DNA of 64,000 nucleotides from Butyriboletus loyo (Eukaryota > Basidiomycota > Agaricomycetes > Boletales > Boletaceae). The notes beneath the pieces are model-generated. The model was given only the letters and a program-made list of their open reading frames with translations, did not search any database and was not told where the DNA came from. A program made the translations under genes and the position numbers. Below, one piece after another: positions 46,702 to 60,866 of this stretch (positions are counted from its first letter, which is position 1; the number at the start of each line of letters is the position of its first letter). The stretch lies in the NCBI GenBank assembly GCA_038093515.1, contig JBBPSI010000047.1:87298-151297 (forward strand). Reading direction: 5' to 3'.

Positions 46702-49700
46702 TTACTCGAGGTCGCCTTCAGGTTCAGCCACCACACCGTCTTCATTCCAAATCTGAAGGAACTGCACGTGGAAAGGATGTCAATGAACAATCCACGCACA
46801 AAGAAACGCCTTATTTACCGTTGTTCTTTGTGCCGCCAAATGCTCAGATAGGACAAGCGGTGCCATAGCGAACGGCAGACGATCCCAAGATATCGGAAAC
46901 TGATGGCGTTTGATAGCAGGTTTGTCTCCAACAGCACTTTTCTTTCCTGGAACGAATTTACTGCATTTTCTGGGGCACAATAAGTCAAGACAGGAAAAGT
47001 TCGTAAGCTGACTCACTCCTCGGATAGACCATACAACCCTTTCAAGTGAGATTTCAGCAGCATCACAATACAGATTATAATCGAGGTTCTCATGATGTCG
47101 ATGTTAAGGTTTGACTCAAATGGAGGTTGTGGAGTGGAATTCTATGACGTTGATGAGTGATTGCCGACAAAACCAGTCGTTCGTCTCACCACCATATGGG
47201 TACCATTCGGGATGGACTGCTGTTGGGGCTCATGGAGCTGGGCGAGCAGGTTTGAAGGAGAAAAGACTTCTATGAGTTGCATTCCTGAAGTGGATAAAAT
47301 GGACGTGAGGTGTTTGATGACAGTGAGAGCTTCCTCTTGGGTCTTGTAATCTAGAGTAGCAAAATTTTCGGCCATGTAGCGGGAAAAGTCAACATCATCC
47401 TAGGGGTCATTGTTCAGAACGAGGGGGAGGGAAGTGTGAGGACATATTTTCACCTGTGATGATTTCAATGCGGTCGGAATGTCAAACGCTTTGACCAACG
47501 CTTTCAAGAAATCTTGTCGAGGCGCTCTTTTTTCTCGAATTAGGGAGTACCATCGTTGCAACAAGGCAGTTGGTTCGGGTTGCATACGATAACCTGCAGC
47601 GACCAAATCAGTGTTGTCAAAGAAAGAAAAAACCACTGACCTTGAACGTTATTTGGAGAGACCACCTTCTGGTAATCGAACGACTGTCTTGCACTGACGA
47701 TAAATCGAGCATTGAGAAGACTCATATGCTTGTTGTACAAAATGGCGTGCAACGCATTTGCTCGGACGCTCGTGGCTGCAATAGGGCTCGTTTCGAGGGC
47801 AACAATGACCGGGAAAGACTGTTGTTTTTGGTAGCGTCAGTGACTCACATAATAGCTTATATTGCTTACCTGAAGTGGGTGTGCAAGCCCCTGCTTTACG
47901 GTGAAAGTTAGAATATCAACAGCAACAGCCTGTATTTGCGGGTTCTGAGAGAGTGCAGCGTCCAAGATGGGTGAAATGTAACGTTGAACAACAGCGGAGC
48001 TGACCCTATTCGAAACGCAGATTCGTCATCATCACAGGGATCCGAAGTAGTGATTCTTACCCAGAATCCGCAAACCCTTCCGTATTCCCAACGAGTTCTG
48101 CCATATCCACAACGCCATCACCCTTTCCTTGCCCAGAGGCTGTAACAGCGAGGGTCAACAGCATCAAAGTTTCGCAGTACGTGTCACTCACCCTTGCGCT
48201 GTTCGGCATGCTTCGCTGCTTCAGAAACCAGGAAATCTTGCATGATCCTCAGTAACCGTCCTCGGCTTTCTTCATCAGAGGAAGTAAAAATTGCATCCAT
48301 AATTTCAGCGGACCGCTCCAACGTCATCAAACTAGGTTGAGCACGGAACAAAAAGCCTTGCAAGAAATTGCATGAAGTCAGTCACACACAGAACGTGGAA
48401 ACGCACCTAGACACTGCAAGATTCGTCCCTTGAGACCCGGATCGTTGTATTTTGCGTAGAGGGAGAGAAGGCTGTTATATATGTGTTCCACAATAGGTCC
48501 CTATCACAGGGAGTGGTTAGAAGAATTGAGATCCTTTGTGAGTTTAATTACCTCTGAAACGCTATTCAACTCGGTCGCAAAATCTGCAAAGGATTAAATC
48601 TCTCTCATAAGTCGAATCAATATTTACTCACCGGGTCGCTCCACACGGAGATGATCAAAGTCGCAGTGTTCTCCGAGTAGGGACACAATAAAGATGAGGA
48701 TAGATAATGTCCGTGTGTCAACAGCGGCCATTGTCTCGCTACCGCGAACGATAGCTTGCTGAAGACGAGCTGCGAAACGCGTGAGATACAACCGAATGCT
48801 TCAACACAAATGGCTCGCCATTGCATGACTTCAAAAGAGCGACGAGTCGATGGAAGTCATGTGTGAGATGCTGTACAACTCCACACATGCACGCAACGCT
48901 TTCTTGTAGGCACTTGATAAAAAATCAGACATGCTCGATTGGATTTGTCAGCCCAACCTACCACCACACCACCCACGTTCGACGGCTTCACGATCATGGG
49001 TTGCAAAACTAACTGTAGCTCCTGGCCAAACTTGACCGCGGTTTTTGGCATATGGGGAATTGATATCCGGAAAACTCGGAGCAGGTAGTCAGTCACGGCC
49101 AACTCCTCGGGCTACGAAGTGAAATTAGGACATGCCGCATGGAACCAATAGGTTTTTACGAACGGAAGCAGGGTTCTTTAAGTATGGGAGTAACGTGGAA
49201 GCATTGCTGCCGGACAGTACAGACGGATATGCAGTTGCAAACAGATAGAGCGTTCTGATGCAAGATTGAACCGTCTGGAGTGCGAATAAGCCTACGAATA
49301 AGGTAACGCTTTTACCAGCAACCCAACACTCACGAAACCAGGAAGGTCGGATGCATCGACAAGACCATCAATCAAGGTTTCACATATCTCAGTGTACTTG
49401 GCATGCATAAAGGGAGTATCGGCAGGATTTTGACTCGACATGATCTTGTGAAGGAGATCCTCCAAAGGAGATTGCTTATCCTTGAAGTAAGCAGACACGC
49501 CCATGATAACAGACACTTTCAAGAGCAAAGAGGTCTTGTCCTGAGCGCCGCTTGATGAAGGTGGCTTTCCCTTGAGAGTGACGGCTTGAGAAGGCGCAGT
49601 CTGGAACCACAACTCCTCAATGGTCTTGACGGCGAGGTCCCTGACACTGTCATCCTCATCCAACATTCGTAACACAAGTTTTGTGCAAACGTCGACGCGA

Positions 49701-52700
49701 CGCTCCAGGTCCTCAGTAACGCTGTAGTATTGCTTGAGCAACTTGATCACACGCTTTCGCACCCCAAGCCCAGTGTCCTGTGGCGTCAAGGTCAGCGAGT
49801 TGCTGGTGAGGAGGACGGATAAGCAGATACCGCTATGCGGTCGGCAATTCTCGAGTAGTAATCACCAGCCACTTCGGGCGATTCTATCATATATCTACCG
49901 ATCAACTCAACGGCAGCATCTCGGACAGCTGGAGAAGAGTCTAGAAGGTGCCCTTCAATGGCTCGTCGTACGTTCGCCTGCCTTCTGTTAGATATATGCA
50001 GACAGATATTGTACACATGCTTACTGTAGAAAGAATACTGGAGTCGCTGGTCACAATCTGGCCAAGAGCTCGCAATGCTTTGGTCCGCATGAACACAGGC
50101 GGCGCGTCAAGAGCCATCAGCACCACGTTTAGTATAGGTCCGAAAGAACTCCTAAGATTTTGAACCGTGCCAATCTCCTCTGTAAGTAGGTCAACACGGG
50201 CCACTTCTTCTTCAGATCTAACAAAGCATAAAACACTGAGACAGGCCATGTTGATACATACTGACCCAACATCAAAAACATCATTGGAGCGGTTTGTCCA
50301 TACTTCAGACAGGGCATTCCGAATCTTCATACAGAGAGTGAGTGTCAATGACTTTTGTAAACGTCCACCGTCATTCTCGGGTAGAGTGCCACGCAGCACT
50401 CGTAAAGCGTTTGCCAGTTCATGACCCCACATTGCACAAGTAAGTTCGCGGGCGCTCTGACCTCGGAAAAGTGATATAGCTCCAAACTTCGCTGTAATTT
50501 ATGACGTACCTCGTAGGCTTGATCATCAGAAGAACGTTTCACCAAGTGACAAGATATAGCTTCATGGCGAGTCAGGAGCGCTTCGAAATCTTGCACATTC
50601 TCTGTTGAAAGAATCTAGGGTACCTGACTGTAAGACCAATTATCTCAAAATAGGGTATGCGTACCTCGTCAAGCGCGATGAGTGGATTCTTGCCACTCCG
50701 TTGCCGAACCTTTATAGCGCTTGATCGTAATCGAGCAGCGATGACCCCTAAATGATCTAAAGCTATCGCCTTCGCTGCGTTAGTATCTATCTGAACACTC
50801 GTCTTCACGTCATCCAGCGATGCTACCTAGGGAAGAAAGCCCGATAAATCGCACGACTAGTTGTGTCCAAATAATCATACCATGAATTTACAGATCACAC
50901 TCAGAATCAAACTTGCTGCTGGCCACTCCGGCCAATATAGGACAACCAGGAGGTCAGAGATTAGGTTATCGAGGATGATTCGATACTCAGCCTCGTTTGA
51001 GTTCTTCGTCAGCTTCCCTTTCCCGGACCTAGACATATGATGAATGTATGCAAGCGGATACGCGAACAGGAAGCTACCTCTGTGTCAGAAAGAGAACGAT
51101 TGTCTTTGCTGCATTGGTGGCCGACTCTAGGCCTGACATATACAGTTGTATCTCCTGGTGTCATAAGCGTAAAGGAAACGCGGAGTAATTCATCTTACGC
51201 ACCTCTATGTCTTGTTCATCAAAAGTGATATCTTTAGGCCTATCCGTCGTACTGTCCTGATTCCGCAGCGCGCGATTTTGACGAGTTTTGGAAATCTTTC
51301 GCGCGGCTATTCGAACATCGCGGGCCGACGTCTGTACGAGTTGAAGGAGCAGGGCGGACACTGTACGTATCGAACGGCCGTCGCGTAGACTACAGGTGTG
51401 TTATTAGCGGCGAGGTGTGGCTGTTAGAAAAGCACAGACCGGAACTGTCCAGCTTTCTTATGACTGTTCGACAGCTTGATAAGTGACGACAAAATTTCTT
51501 CAATGATCCATGACCGTTGATCTTCGTGGTTTGCAAAGACCTTGAAGGGAACAGCTTAGCTAAACTCTAGTATCAACGAGATACTCACACTTCGAATGAT
51601 TGAAAGAGCATCGAGGCGAAGACCTCTCATGGCACTGTTCCCCAATGTGCCCAACACGACATTCTCCCGCTTGCCCTTCGTGTCACTTTCGGCAGACTCG
51701 ACAACAAAGAATGGTCCTATAGCGATATAAACCGCTTGGATGATGATTGCGTCGGACATACTGATCCCATCCGCGGAAAATAGGGAGTTAATGCGAGGAA
51801 GGGCGGCAGCGAGGGCTTGAAAGAGCTCGGTAAGTAGCCTTCGTAACTCTCCACCGCTAGAATGCGTGTAGCGAAGTAGGCAATTAAGTTGGGGGGACGC
51901 TGCTCCGCTGATTCCTGTGCCCTCCACAAAAGGATAGACGACCATAGTGAGCTGATTCTTAACAGTGCTAAGGCAAGTCGTGATCAACTCCTCCGAGTAA
52001 AGCTGCCGTGAAACTGAGTGAATCGGACAGAGTCTCGAGCTAAAGTCACGGACCTGTTTTGTGAGGTTCTCACCACTTAAGAGCGCCATACAACATTCCG
52101 CAGCGAGAATGCTATCCCGAGAAACTTCCAATTGAACGGCTAGCTCAAGCACTTCTGAGTCTGTGAGTTGTTGGGAATGCGAATCATGCACTGTAGAACT
52201 GTCCTCCGCTTGTGCATCCATACCATCGGCAGATACCTTTTGACCCTTTCTTGATTTGCTGGGTGACGAGGGTGCCGGAGAATGGTGGGTGGAAGTGCGC
52301 AGAGGATCCAAATCTTCTCCTGCCTTGATTGAACGTTCTAAAATCTTCAATAGCCTCGACAAAATGGGGGTTCCGATATCCCCAAGCGTGTCTCGTGCCT
52401 TGGACCCAGAGCTAGTATTGGCGACACCCTCGCGAGTTGTACGTCTAGATCTCTTGGAGGGACGAGCCAGCTGGCTGATGTATTTTGTCAATTTCCTTAC
52501 GGTGCTTGGCTGGAGATGTGGATAGTTGCAATCAACCGTAAGGGGAGAAAAGTATTCCTTTGGGAGGTCAACAGGTTCAATATCGGCTGCAAGAGAATCT
52601 TCCGCTTCGAGTATATCTTCAATCAAGGTATTGAGCTTCTCAGGGGGGGCTGTGATACATAGAAAGTCAGGTGTGCTATTTCCAAAAATATGACTCGCAA

Positions 52701-53988
52701 TACCTCGCTCATCCCTGTCTCCAATACGCCGAGCGGAGGACTTGGCGCTGGCATGGATATCGTGATGCAAATAATCACCATCCTCATCAACAGAATCATC
52801 TCCAGAGACCGGATCGCCAGAATATTTTAATGATTTTGTCAAGGGTGTTTTCCAAGTGGGCGCAGGAACGTTGACATATGCCAATACTTGGCGGGATGAT
52901 TTTGACGACTTGTGAGACGGCGTTTCACTGATCGACCTCCAGACCGGGGGCGATTTTGTGGGATCCATTGCATGTATGCGCTTTTGAGAAGGGGTGATGA
53001 GCTCATCCGGAGATTTACGTTTCCTAGGGGTTACAGAAGGTGGAGGAACAACTAAAGGAGGGAGTTTCGGAGGGAGCGCGTCAACTTTTGAGGGTGAATG
53101 CTGAGGAGTGCTCGCCGGCTGGATGGGCTTTGGGGTGCTGGCTGGCTGGCTGGGCTTTGGGATGCCTGCCGGCTGGACGGGCTTCGAATCCAAGAGCTGG
53201 ACAGAACGATTGAGGAAATCCTTGAAGAAGGGACCCGATTCCTCAGGCTTATAGACACGCTGCTGTGATTTGACTTGGCTGGGGTAGCCGAGAGCGAACG
53301 CGAGCGAGGAGGACGAGGAACGGATGCCAGGGGGAGGTGGCGTCGGATATGCCGATGTTGGATTGAAGCGCTGGAGAACGGAGTTGGTTATCGCCGGTGG
53401 ATTATAGGAAGAGTTGGAGGCAGCGACGCTCCAGCTAGAAGCAGGCGAGAAGTTATATTGGCTGACGCTACAGCGACGAGTTAGTCGGTAAGGTAGGCAG
53501 AGGACGGATGAGCACGCACGGTGTGCCATAGGAAAGATAGCGAACCGATTCGTCCCTGGTAGTCTGCCAATACTGGGAGTGTTGGGCAGGTGTAGAAGGG
53601 TCGGAGAGATAAGAAAGCTCGCGGAAGTACTCTGAGAAGGGTGAACTGGACGAAGGGTGAGCCTGATAGGAGACGGCGTGGAAGGCGGAGTAATTTGCAT
53701 GCATGTATGTCGGCGGTGGGGCGGGGGTGGAGAGATTGCTCATATGCCTCGTCACTGTTCGCGCCTGATCAGCAGGGAAAGCATAAACAGACGAACGACG
53801 ATACCATGTGCAGAGGGCGTCGCGGAGGCGGACGGGTACGCGGCGAACAGCCTGTGGGCCTCATACACGGCGTCGGGGGCGTGTCCCTGCGCGTGCGGGT
53901 GGACGCTACCACTTGTGGCTGGATCGGGCGAGTACGTCCCCTGCGAGGAACCGTGGCCATTCGCATACCATTCAGACTGTCCGCTCAT
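46702..53988 (-). CDS. SCC2: Cohesin loader Scc2/Mis4 (NIPBL homologue)
   Basis: Scc2 loads cohesin onto chromatin and stimulates its ATPase. The start is ATG 53988 ([17 protein letters not shown]). Its first exon joins through gtatcg...gaacag to the ORF beginning near 53751, and a large disordered exon (53.47-51.56 kb) contains [13 protein letters not shown]. The body is HEAT repeats. The diagnostic Scc2 block is at 49.99-49.3 kb: [37 protein letters not shown] and [13 protein letters not shown]. The last exons encode [19 protein letters not shown] and a short acidic tail ending EPEGDLE at 46702. Around twenty exons; small ones between 46.7 and 51.5 kb were not all bounded. It lies on the opposite strand from the SMC3 gene 13 kb away. 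Confidence 0.82.
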
Positions 53989-54070
53989 CCCAAGTCAGAA
54001 CTGAACATGATCGTGCCGTACTAGCCGTACGATTACCGTGACGCGTCATGTCACAGTCACACAGTCACAT

Positions 54071-57000
54071 TTAGCTGATGCTACCAGTACTAATCCTCCT
54101 CCTCTTCCTCGATACACTGCCCTCCTCGACCTCTGCTTGGCGCTTGTGTTTGATCCCAGCCATTCTCATAATCCCCTTCCGCTTTTCCTTGTCCTTCTCG
54201 GCCTTCAACCCCTCCTCCTTTGCAACCTTTTTCCGGTGTACCTCCTTCCTCTCGTTTTGTTTCACCTTCCGTCTCGCGACCTGATCCTTCCGCAGCGCTC
54301 TGATCTGTTGCAAAAGTGCAACGGCCCTCTTCTCCTCCGGCTCCATTACCACAGCACGCCGTTGCATATATGTCTTGGTGCTCTGCGCTTTCATCGACCT
54401 CGGTTTCGATGCATAGGGTAGCGATGCTTGTAGTTTTTTGGGTATCTTAAGCGGATTGAATCGTCGCGGTGGGCGTTCGACAGGCTTGTAGTGCGAGTTG
54501 CCATTCAATGCTGTCTTAATGCCTTCATCTCGTCGCACTTGGCCCGTGAGCCGCATACCTTGCCATCGCGATTTATCCGACAGGAGCAACGATGTCACTG
54601 GATTATAAAACTGGCGGGGCTGGATCAAGTACCATGCTCGTAGGAAAATGATGTCTATTAGTTCGTTTGTCAGCCCCGCCACGTTGACGAAAAAAAATGA
54701 GGCTCACCACTCATGAGCACCTTATCTTCAAACGTCGCCCGGAATGCTCCCTCTGGTTTCGGGAGCGCCTTTTTGACCTGTCCTCGAATCCCTGAAACAG
54801 TCCGGATATTGGCCCCTTCAAATTTCGCGACTTCAAGTGCACTCGTAAACATGTTCTTGATGAATGCCGTGTTTTTGAATATCTTGAAAGGAACTCCCGT
54901 GAGCTTGAGTTTTTTCACTATGGTCGTCGACCGGTCAACGTCGAGAACGACGCCTGTGGCCGATACCCTAAACCCGGCGCTATCTCCGCTCAATGAATTG
55001 AAAGCACAGAAACCACTGTTTGGCAGAGCAACAGGGCCATAGAACGTCGCATAACAGTGCATGTGCTCTGGAGTGTACTTGAGCATGCGCATACGGATGG
55101 AGTGATCATCGAGAGAGTATATCGGGATTGTCTGAAAACGTCGCCACCCGAGTGAAAAGATAAGTGGATCGTTGGTCTTCAGGGTCTTCGCGAACCAACG
55201 GTGTCGCTTTATGCGCACTTGAAGGTATCCAAAGCGTTCCTCAGCCGGCAATACACCTCCAACAATGATGGGATAATGAGGATCAAAGTTCTCGATCATC
55301 TCGCACGGCACGGAGGAGAGTTCAATGCGGACGTATGTTCCTGGCCGGTAACCTTCCACCAACATACGCGCTTCGCTATTGATACCCTCAAATTCTGCTC
55401 GATTGAGTTGGAGTTGACGTTTTAGCTCGTCTTTCTTTTCGTCGTAAAAGTCCATTTTATTTCCTTCTGGATCGTCGTATTGCTCATCAAACTTGCGTTT
55501 GAGTGCTTCCTTTTTGGAAGCGAGTGCTGCAGCATTGGTGGCTTCAGGCTCTCCATCCTCCAATTCGTCCTCATTTTCCACCTCGTCTGCACCAGTGGCG
55601 GATTCATCTCCAGTGATGAAAAGCGAACGTATCGAGTCGAGGTTTTCTTCGTCTTCCCATTCCTGCAGACTCTCAGGCAAGAGTGGCTCTTTAGTCATGT
55701 CAAGATAATCACCATATGACTCAGCCATTTCTTTTGGATGGAAGAAATCGTCGTTTTCTCCAACCTCAGAGTCACTGTCCGCGAAGGCGAAATCTCCGTT
55801 CTCCACTTCCTCAGAAAATTCCTCCAAGGGCCTCGTGGTATTGCGGCGTGCAGCGCGCCCATTGTCGCCGCCCGACGTCACCAAGGCATCATCTTTGTCA
55901 AGGTCATCATCTTCATCAGAGTCCACGTATGGGTCTTCGCCATTGTCTGAGGCTACGTCGCCTAGCTCGCCCCCATCTCCCGAGTCCTCGTCTGGCCAAT
56001 TACCATTTTCATCGTCGTGACCTTCTTCGTCCGTGTCGCTGACGTCCTGCGAGTGGGGTGTTGTATCAACACTGAGGTTTTTAGACGAAGATCCAAGTAA
56101 TCTGATCTGACTCCGGGAGATACCATCTCCGAGGGTAGCATCAACGTCCTGGAGACCGATGACCATCTGTTCTCCTGAGCCCTGAGGTGCTGAAATAACA
56201 GCGTCAATGAGCGACTTTGCTCGATAGTGGTGAACACCACCTACTATCTGCTGGCCCACGGGTAAAATTACCGGGAACATTTATCCAGACCGAGTCTTTA
56301 TCGTACATGAGACCTCCAACGTCGCTCATTGGTGCATGCACAAGCAACTTCTTCTTTTCGCTTAATTTTCTCCGTTTCTCCGAATCTGCGTCAGGGAGGG
56401 GACAAGGATCTCCTAATACAGTGACAGACGTCATATTGAGATCCGCAACACCAGGTATGTGAATTTTCGTGCTTTGACGGAGGTTGGTACCCCTCAGGTA
56501 ACCATACAATGTGACTGTCCGATCACATTTGCCTTTCGACGCGCGAATCGTTTCGCGTGCTGTGAGATCTTCAATACGATCTGCCAATAGGTATGGATGG
56601 CTATTTCGGAATACGAGCGGACGGAACTTCATCACGCTGATGAAACGAGAGAGGTTGAGGATTTCGCTGTCGGGATACCGACCGTTGAGGACACCGGAAA
56701 GATAGAAGAGTTTTGCGCCTTGGTATATTTCTGTCCAAAATCGTTTTTTCAGCGCTTTCTTAGTGTCCTTGAGAATGGATTGTTTCTTAATGAGGTCGAG
56801 ATGGGAGAGGACGCCGATGACTTTTGGAAATCCGTGGGATTGTAATATGTTGAGAAACTCGAAGGTTTCCTGTGTACAACGTCATGAATAAGGCAGTTGG
56901 TAATTATGGAACAGCAGACCATTTCAAAGCCAAACGAACCATCGATCATGAGGAGAACCAAGTCAACGACCTTGCCTATGTCGATCATTGAGTTGAGATC

Positions 57001-57433
57001 GTTATTGCACTCAATAAAAGTCAGACGCCGTTTTTTCCCTGCAACGACCGTGACAGGCCCTTTGGCTTCTTGCAGGGTCTGTTTTGAATACCGACGAACA
57101 AGGCTCTTGAGGAGGGTAGTCTTCCCAACCCCTGGAGGTCCCACAATTGCAACAATGACGGGAGGCGGAGTGTCGTCGGGGGTCCTGTCGACCAAGGGGA
57201 CGTGTAGGCGAGTCTGGTTGCGCTCTGCATTTCTACGTCCTTGTCTGTCAGCTCGTCTGCCAGACTTGGGTGCGAACGCCTAGTGCGGCAGTGAAGTTAT
57301 AAAGTCAGGTACAGACAGTTTACAAATGACGCACTTTTTCGTTGAATCCAGATTGTTGTTTTCCCTTGCCCTTTTTGTCTGCCTTTCCCCCCGACTGAGC
57401 CGGCCGATGTGCCTTGTGGGTCTGTTGCTCCAT
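54071..57433 (-). CDS. BMS1: Ribosome biogenesis GTPase Bms1
   Basis: Bms1 is the essential nucleolar GTPase of the small-subunit processome that binds Rcl1 and U3 snoRNP. ATG 57433 begins MEQQTHKAHRPAQSGGKADK. The next exon has the P-loop GPPGVGKT (57118-57141), followed by LTFIECNNDLNSMIDIGKV and VDLVLLMIDGSFGFEM, then VIGVLSHLDLIK (the guanine-specificity strand; Bms1-type HLD replaces NKxD). Domain II lies at 56.6-56.2 kb, and a long acidic Asp/Glu region at about 56.1-55.5 kb precedes the conserved C-terminal core, for example IVGGVLPAEERFGYLQVR. The final exon starts DIIFLRAWYLIQPRQFYN after an intron near 54.7 kb and ends in a basic tail at 54071. The SCC2 start lies only 82 bp downstream of this stop. 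Confidence 0.92.
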
Positions 57434-57657
57434 AGCAGACTCGCAAGGTCTTATCGGCGGGGCTTGCCAGAAAATGAGCGTATAAATCTGGCAGGTGACC
57501 CGACATGGGGGGGTTCATTACGCCCACGTGACTGACGCGTTCCACTCGTGTCGAACTTTGTTTACTTTTCCCTTCAGGCGGTCCCATCTCCTCGCTGTTC
57601 CTCCGCTTCTTTGCTTTTGCGTTTTTATCTTGTAACCTGTTTCTAGCGACACCTCAG
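57434..57657. promoter_or_regulatory. Divergent promoter of BMS1 and Ppc89-like gene
   Basis: A 224-bp gap between two opposite start codons, with a T-rich segment (cttttgcgtttttatcttg) just before the plus-strand gene. Too short for separate promoters of usual size, so a shared one is inferred. Confidence 0.45.
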
Positions 57658-60403
57658 ATGGCTAGGAGGTCATCACGCCGTGATTTCAGCATCCCCGGGG
57701 ATGAACTAGAACAACACCGCATCCAACTTGAACACAACTTGCAAAATACCGATCTATCTCTTCATCTATCTTCTGTGCCAGACGATGACGCCGGCGACAA
57801 CGAGTCTCTGGAGTATCCCAGACATGACTTCGTACCAGAACAATTTCCTGCATTTGCCTCGTTTGATCGACACTCTCAGGAAAACATGGATCTTGACGCC
57901 AGCCAGATTCGCGCATGGTCTATCCATGACGATGAGGGTATCGCCCCATATGATGTCCGAACATTGTCGACTGCTGCTCATCATGCGAGTGCTGTCACTA
58001 TTACTGCAGGGCTTGGCCGTAGTAGGAAGAGGGAGCCAAGCATCAGCGGCGCAGAATATGATCCAGAACGCCCCCTCCAAGACATCATAGCTGGTATGGA
58101 ACACCAATTCAAATATATCAATGTTTACTGATTCACATCTGGTGATGTCATCGCCATGCTTTTCAGCCTGTCACGCAGATTCTGATGCAGACGAGGCAGA
58201 AAGGTCGCAGGATATCTCCCGTCCAAGGTTATCGGAAACTCTACAACGTGTCGGCTTCTCCCCTAGGCGTCCTCGTGGTGGCCTGCCCCGAGCCACACAA
58301 CGCGCGTCACATGGGATGTCAGAGTCGTCAAATCGACACGCAGATGCAAATGTTTCTCGGCGGACTTTGACTCCCCGGGCACGAAAAGCTACGGTCTCCT
58401 TTGATACTACTGCCACTCCAATTCGAAGACACGTCTCACAACCTCCTGCTGTTCAACTCCACGTCAATGTTCAGCCGCCGACACCTTCCACGTCGGGCTC
58501 TCGATTCACCAAGATGGCTCGGGGACTGGCTCGTGACGTACGCCAAGCCCAAGAGCATTCGCAGGAAGATAAAGATAAAGCACCTGTTCCTGCAACTAGA
58601 CACCGCCCAGCGGTTAAGGACGGCGCGAATCGGAACGTCGTAGATGCAGCGGGTGACCCAAACCAGCAAACCCGCTCAGCAAAAAAATCCAATCGCAGCC
58701 GCGTACATCTCCCAGACGTCACGGGTCTAACAAACGCTGTCATATCTCCTGCGAAGGGGTATTTGGAACGATACGGTGTCCGCGGACCGGGCTCTAAAGA
58801 GGTCGAAGGTAACTCGATCAAGTTACTGTTTCGTGAATGAAAATTAATCGTTCGACCGAAAGCTCGTCTCGTGGCATCACTCAATGCGCTCCATACAAGG
58901 TTGAACCATTTGGAAACGGAGAATAGCATCGCCCGGCGTCGGGTCAGAGAGCTCGAGTACGAGCTTGAAGAGTGTCAACGTGATGTCGTCAGAGAACGCA
59001 CCCGAATTATGGAATCTCAAGATGCGATAGACATCAGTGCCTCCCGCATAGCCGTGCCATCTACTTCTCGGGCCAAGGGAAAGGAAAGAAAACACAAAGA
59101 CGTTGATTCCCATGCGTCCAAATACTTTGAAGTTGTCCAGGAGAAGAAAGGTGATTCTCAATCAAATCATGTGAAATGCATCTTATCGATGCATCCTAGC
59201 GCTAGAAGCACTCATCACGACATTGAGGTCCCACCTTACCCGTGTCACGTCAGACTTGTCCTCTCAACAGCAGCTGCTCGAAGAACTTCGTAGCCTCCGA
59301 GAATCAGACGCTCTTTCACTGACAGAGAAGGCGCAAGAAATTAACGAGCTCAGAACCGAAGTGGAAAGACTTGCTGGTGAAATCGAGGTCCTGCGTGGGG
59401 TCGTTGAGGAGGGTCTCCATGAACGCCGTCAAGGACGCGATGCAGCTGGAAGTGAGCAAAGCGACCATTTGGCGGACACCCCTGTCCTCGATCCTTATTA
59501 TTCCCATCCTCCAGCGGTTGAAGTGCCTGAACCTTCAGTCCGACGGTTTATCGATGACGATGAGATAGATCGTATATCGGTGGATTTGGATGAACGTCGC
59601 TCCGAGCGGGCGTCCAATTCATCTGTTCAGAGTTCTTACTCGGGCAATGAGTCACCCTCGTCCGATAAGAGCTGCGCCAGTACATGTTCGCGCCGCCGTG
59701 TCCAGGATCCAATCGTGAAGCTCAACGATGGAGCGGAATCCAATCCGCCGTTCCCTAAAATCAACTCGGAACGTATGGAACGTTTGTTCTTCTCTGCACC
59801 ACGTCATAATGCGACTTCATGCCGAATGTGCAAAGGTCACCACAGCTCCCATCGCAATGGCACTTGCCGAGACAATCATGAAACCGCAAATAATCGTCCC
59901 GAGGACAAAGACGAAGGTTTCGACGAGGGAATTGAACAGCGACCCCAGCCTGACCGCCCATGCGAGATTGGCCGAGGTATCGGACGTCCATATACGATCG
60001 AGGAAATTCTCGAGAGGATGGACAGGAATGGCGGCACATTGAGACCGGGTGATGTTCCACCTCAAACTGTGCTCGCGCGGGTCATTGGTGAGCTCGAAGA
60101 CGAGTTTTCTCACTTCAAGGAGTATGCCTAGCCTTTACATTTTGTTGTGCTTCCGCTGATGGCATTCCAATGCAAGGGTTTACAGTGGCCTCGCTGAGGA
60201 GTATAGGACGATGGATTCTGCCACCCAGGCAGCGAAGCGGCACGTCGTAGGCGATCACCTGCGGGATGTGATAGAAGTTTTGGAGCGCAAGGTAAATTTT
60301 TACTTACTCGAGAGCGCTGCCATTTCTAAATATCCTCTAGGGTAATCACATAGCATCATTATATGATCTATTAATATTCAAAGACAAACCATTTGAACAA
60401 TAG
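57658..60403 (+). CDS. Cep57/Ppc89-type spindle pole body coiled-coil protein
   Basis: Likely a structural component of the fungal spindle pole body. ATG 57658 starts MARRSSRRDFSIPGDELEQH. Disordered regions follow with conserved islands (TPRARKATVSFDTTATPIRR, VHLPDVTGLTNAVISPAKG), then long coiled coil (LHTRLNHLETENSIARRRVR; EELRSLRESDALSLTEKAQE). A Cys pair FFSAPRHNATSCRMCKG comes next, and a Cep57-like microtubule-binding end VPPQTVLARVIGELEDEFSH, MDSATQAAKRHVVGDHLRDV. After ERK an intron (gtaaat...cctctag, ending about 60341) leads to a 62-bp last exon encoding NHIASLYDLLIFKDKPFEQ before TAG 60401-60403. The splice keeps frame and restores the usual family ending. The Tc1 element begins 130 bp downstream. 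Confidence 0.72.
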
Positions 60404-60533
60404 TTATTCAATAGATCATGTTGTACTATATGATGGACTGTAAAATACAGATCAATGGAGGCAGTCTGTTTATTGGTGTATGGTGACCAATCTATCTATG
60501 AGATAAGCTGTGATATATGACAAAGTTGATATA

Positions 60534-60737
60534 CAGTGGGCAACAAAACCATTGCAATGTTGGCAACATTTTGATTGTTAAGCTAATAACTCAAGAACCA
60601 CTAAAGGCAAACCTCCTAAACCTACCCATAGCAGAACACCATAATCAAGGGCTTTCCAAAAATATATACATTGCTTATGTAATTCATTCTATATTCACCA
60701 ATTAAGCAAGGGTACTCATTGCAACAGTTTTGTTGCT
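60534..60737. repeat. Tc1 left terminal inverted repeat
   Basis: Starts cagtgggcaacaaaac and ends gttttgttgct. It pairs with 61844-62057 along its whole length with few mismatches. It lacks a 10-bp stretch present in the right arm. Confidence 0.85.
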
Positions 60738-60866
60738 GACCCTATAAAATGTTAGAATCATATGTTGTGGCTGAGTATTACATAAGCAATGGGTCATGTG
60801 ATGCATAAGAAGTTCAACATTGTGCAAACACATCAAAACACCATCGCTTTTTCCATTACTTCCATC

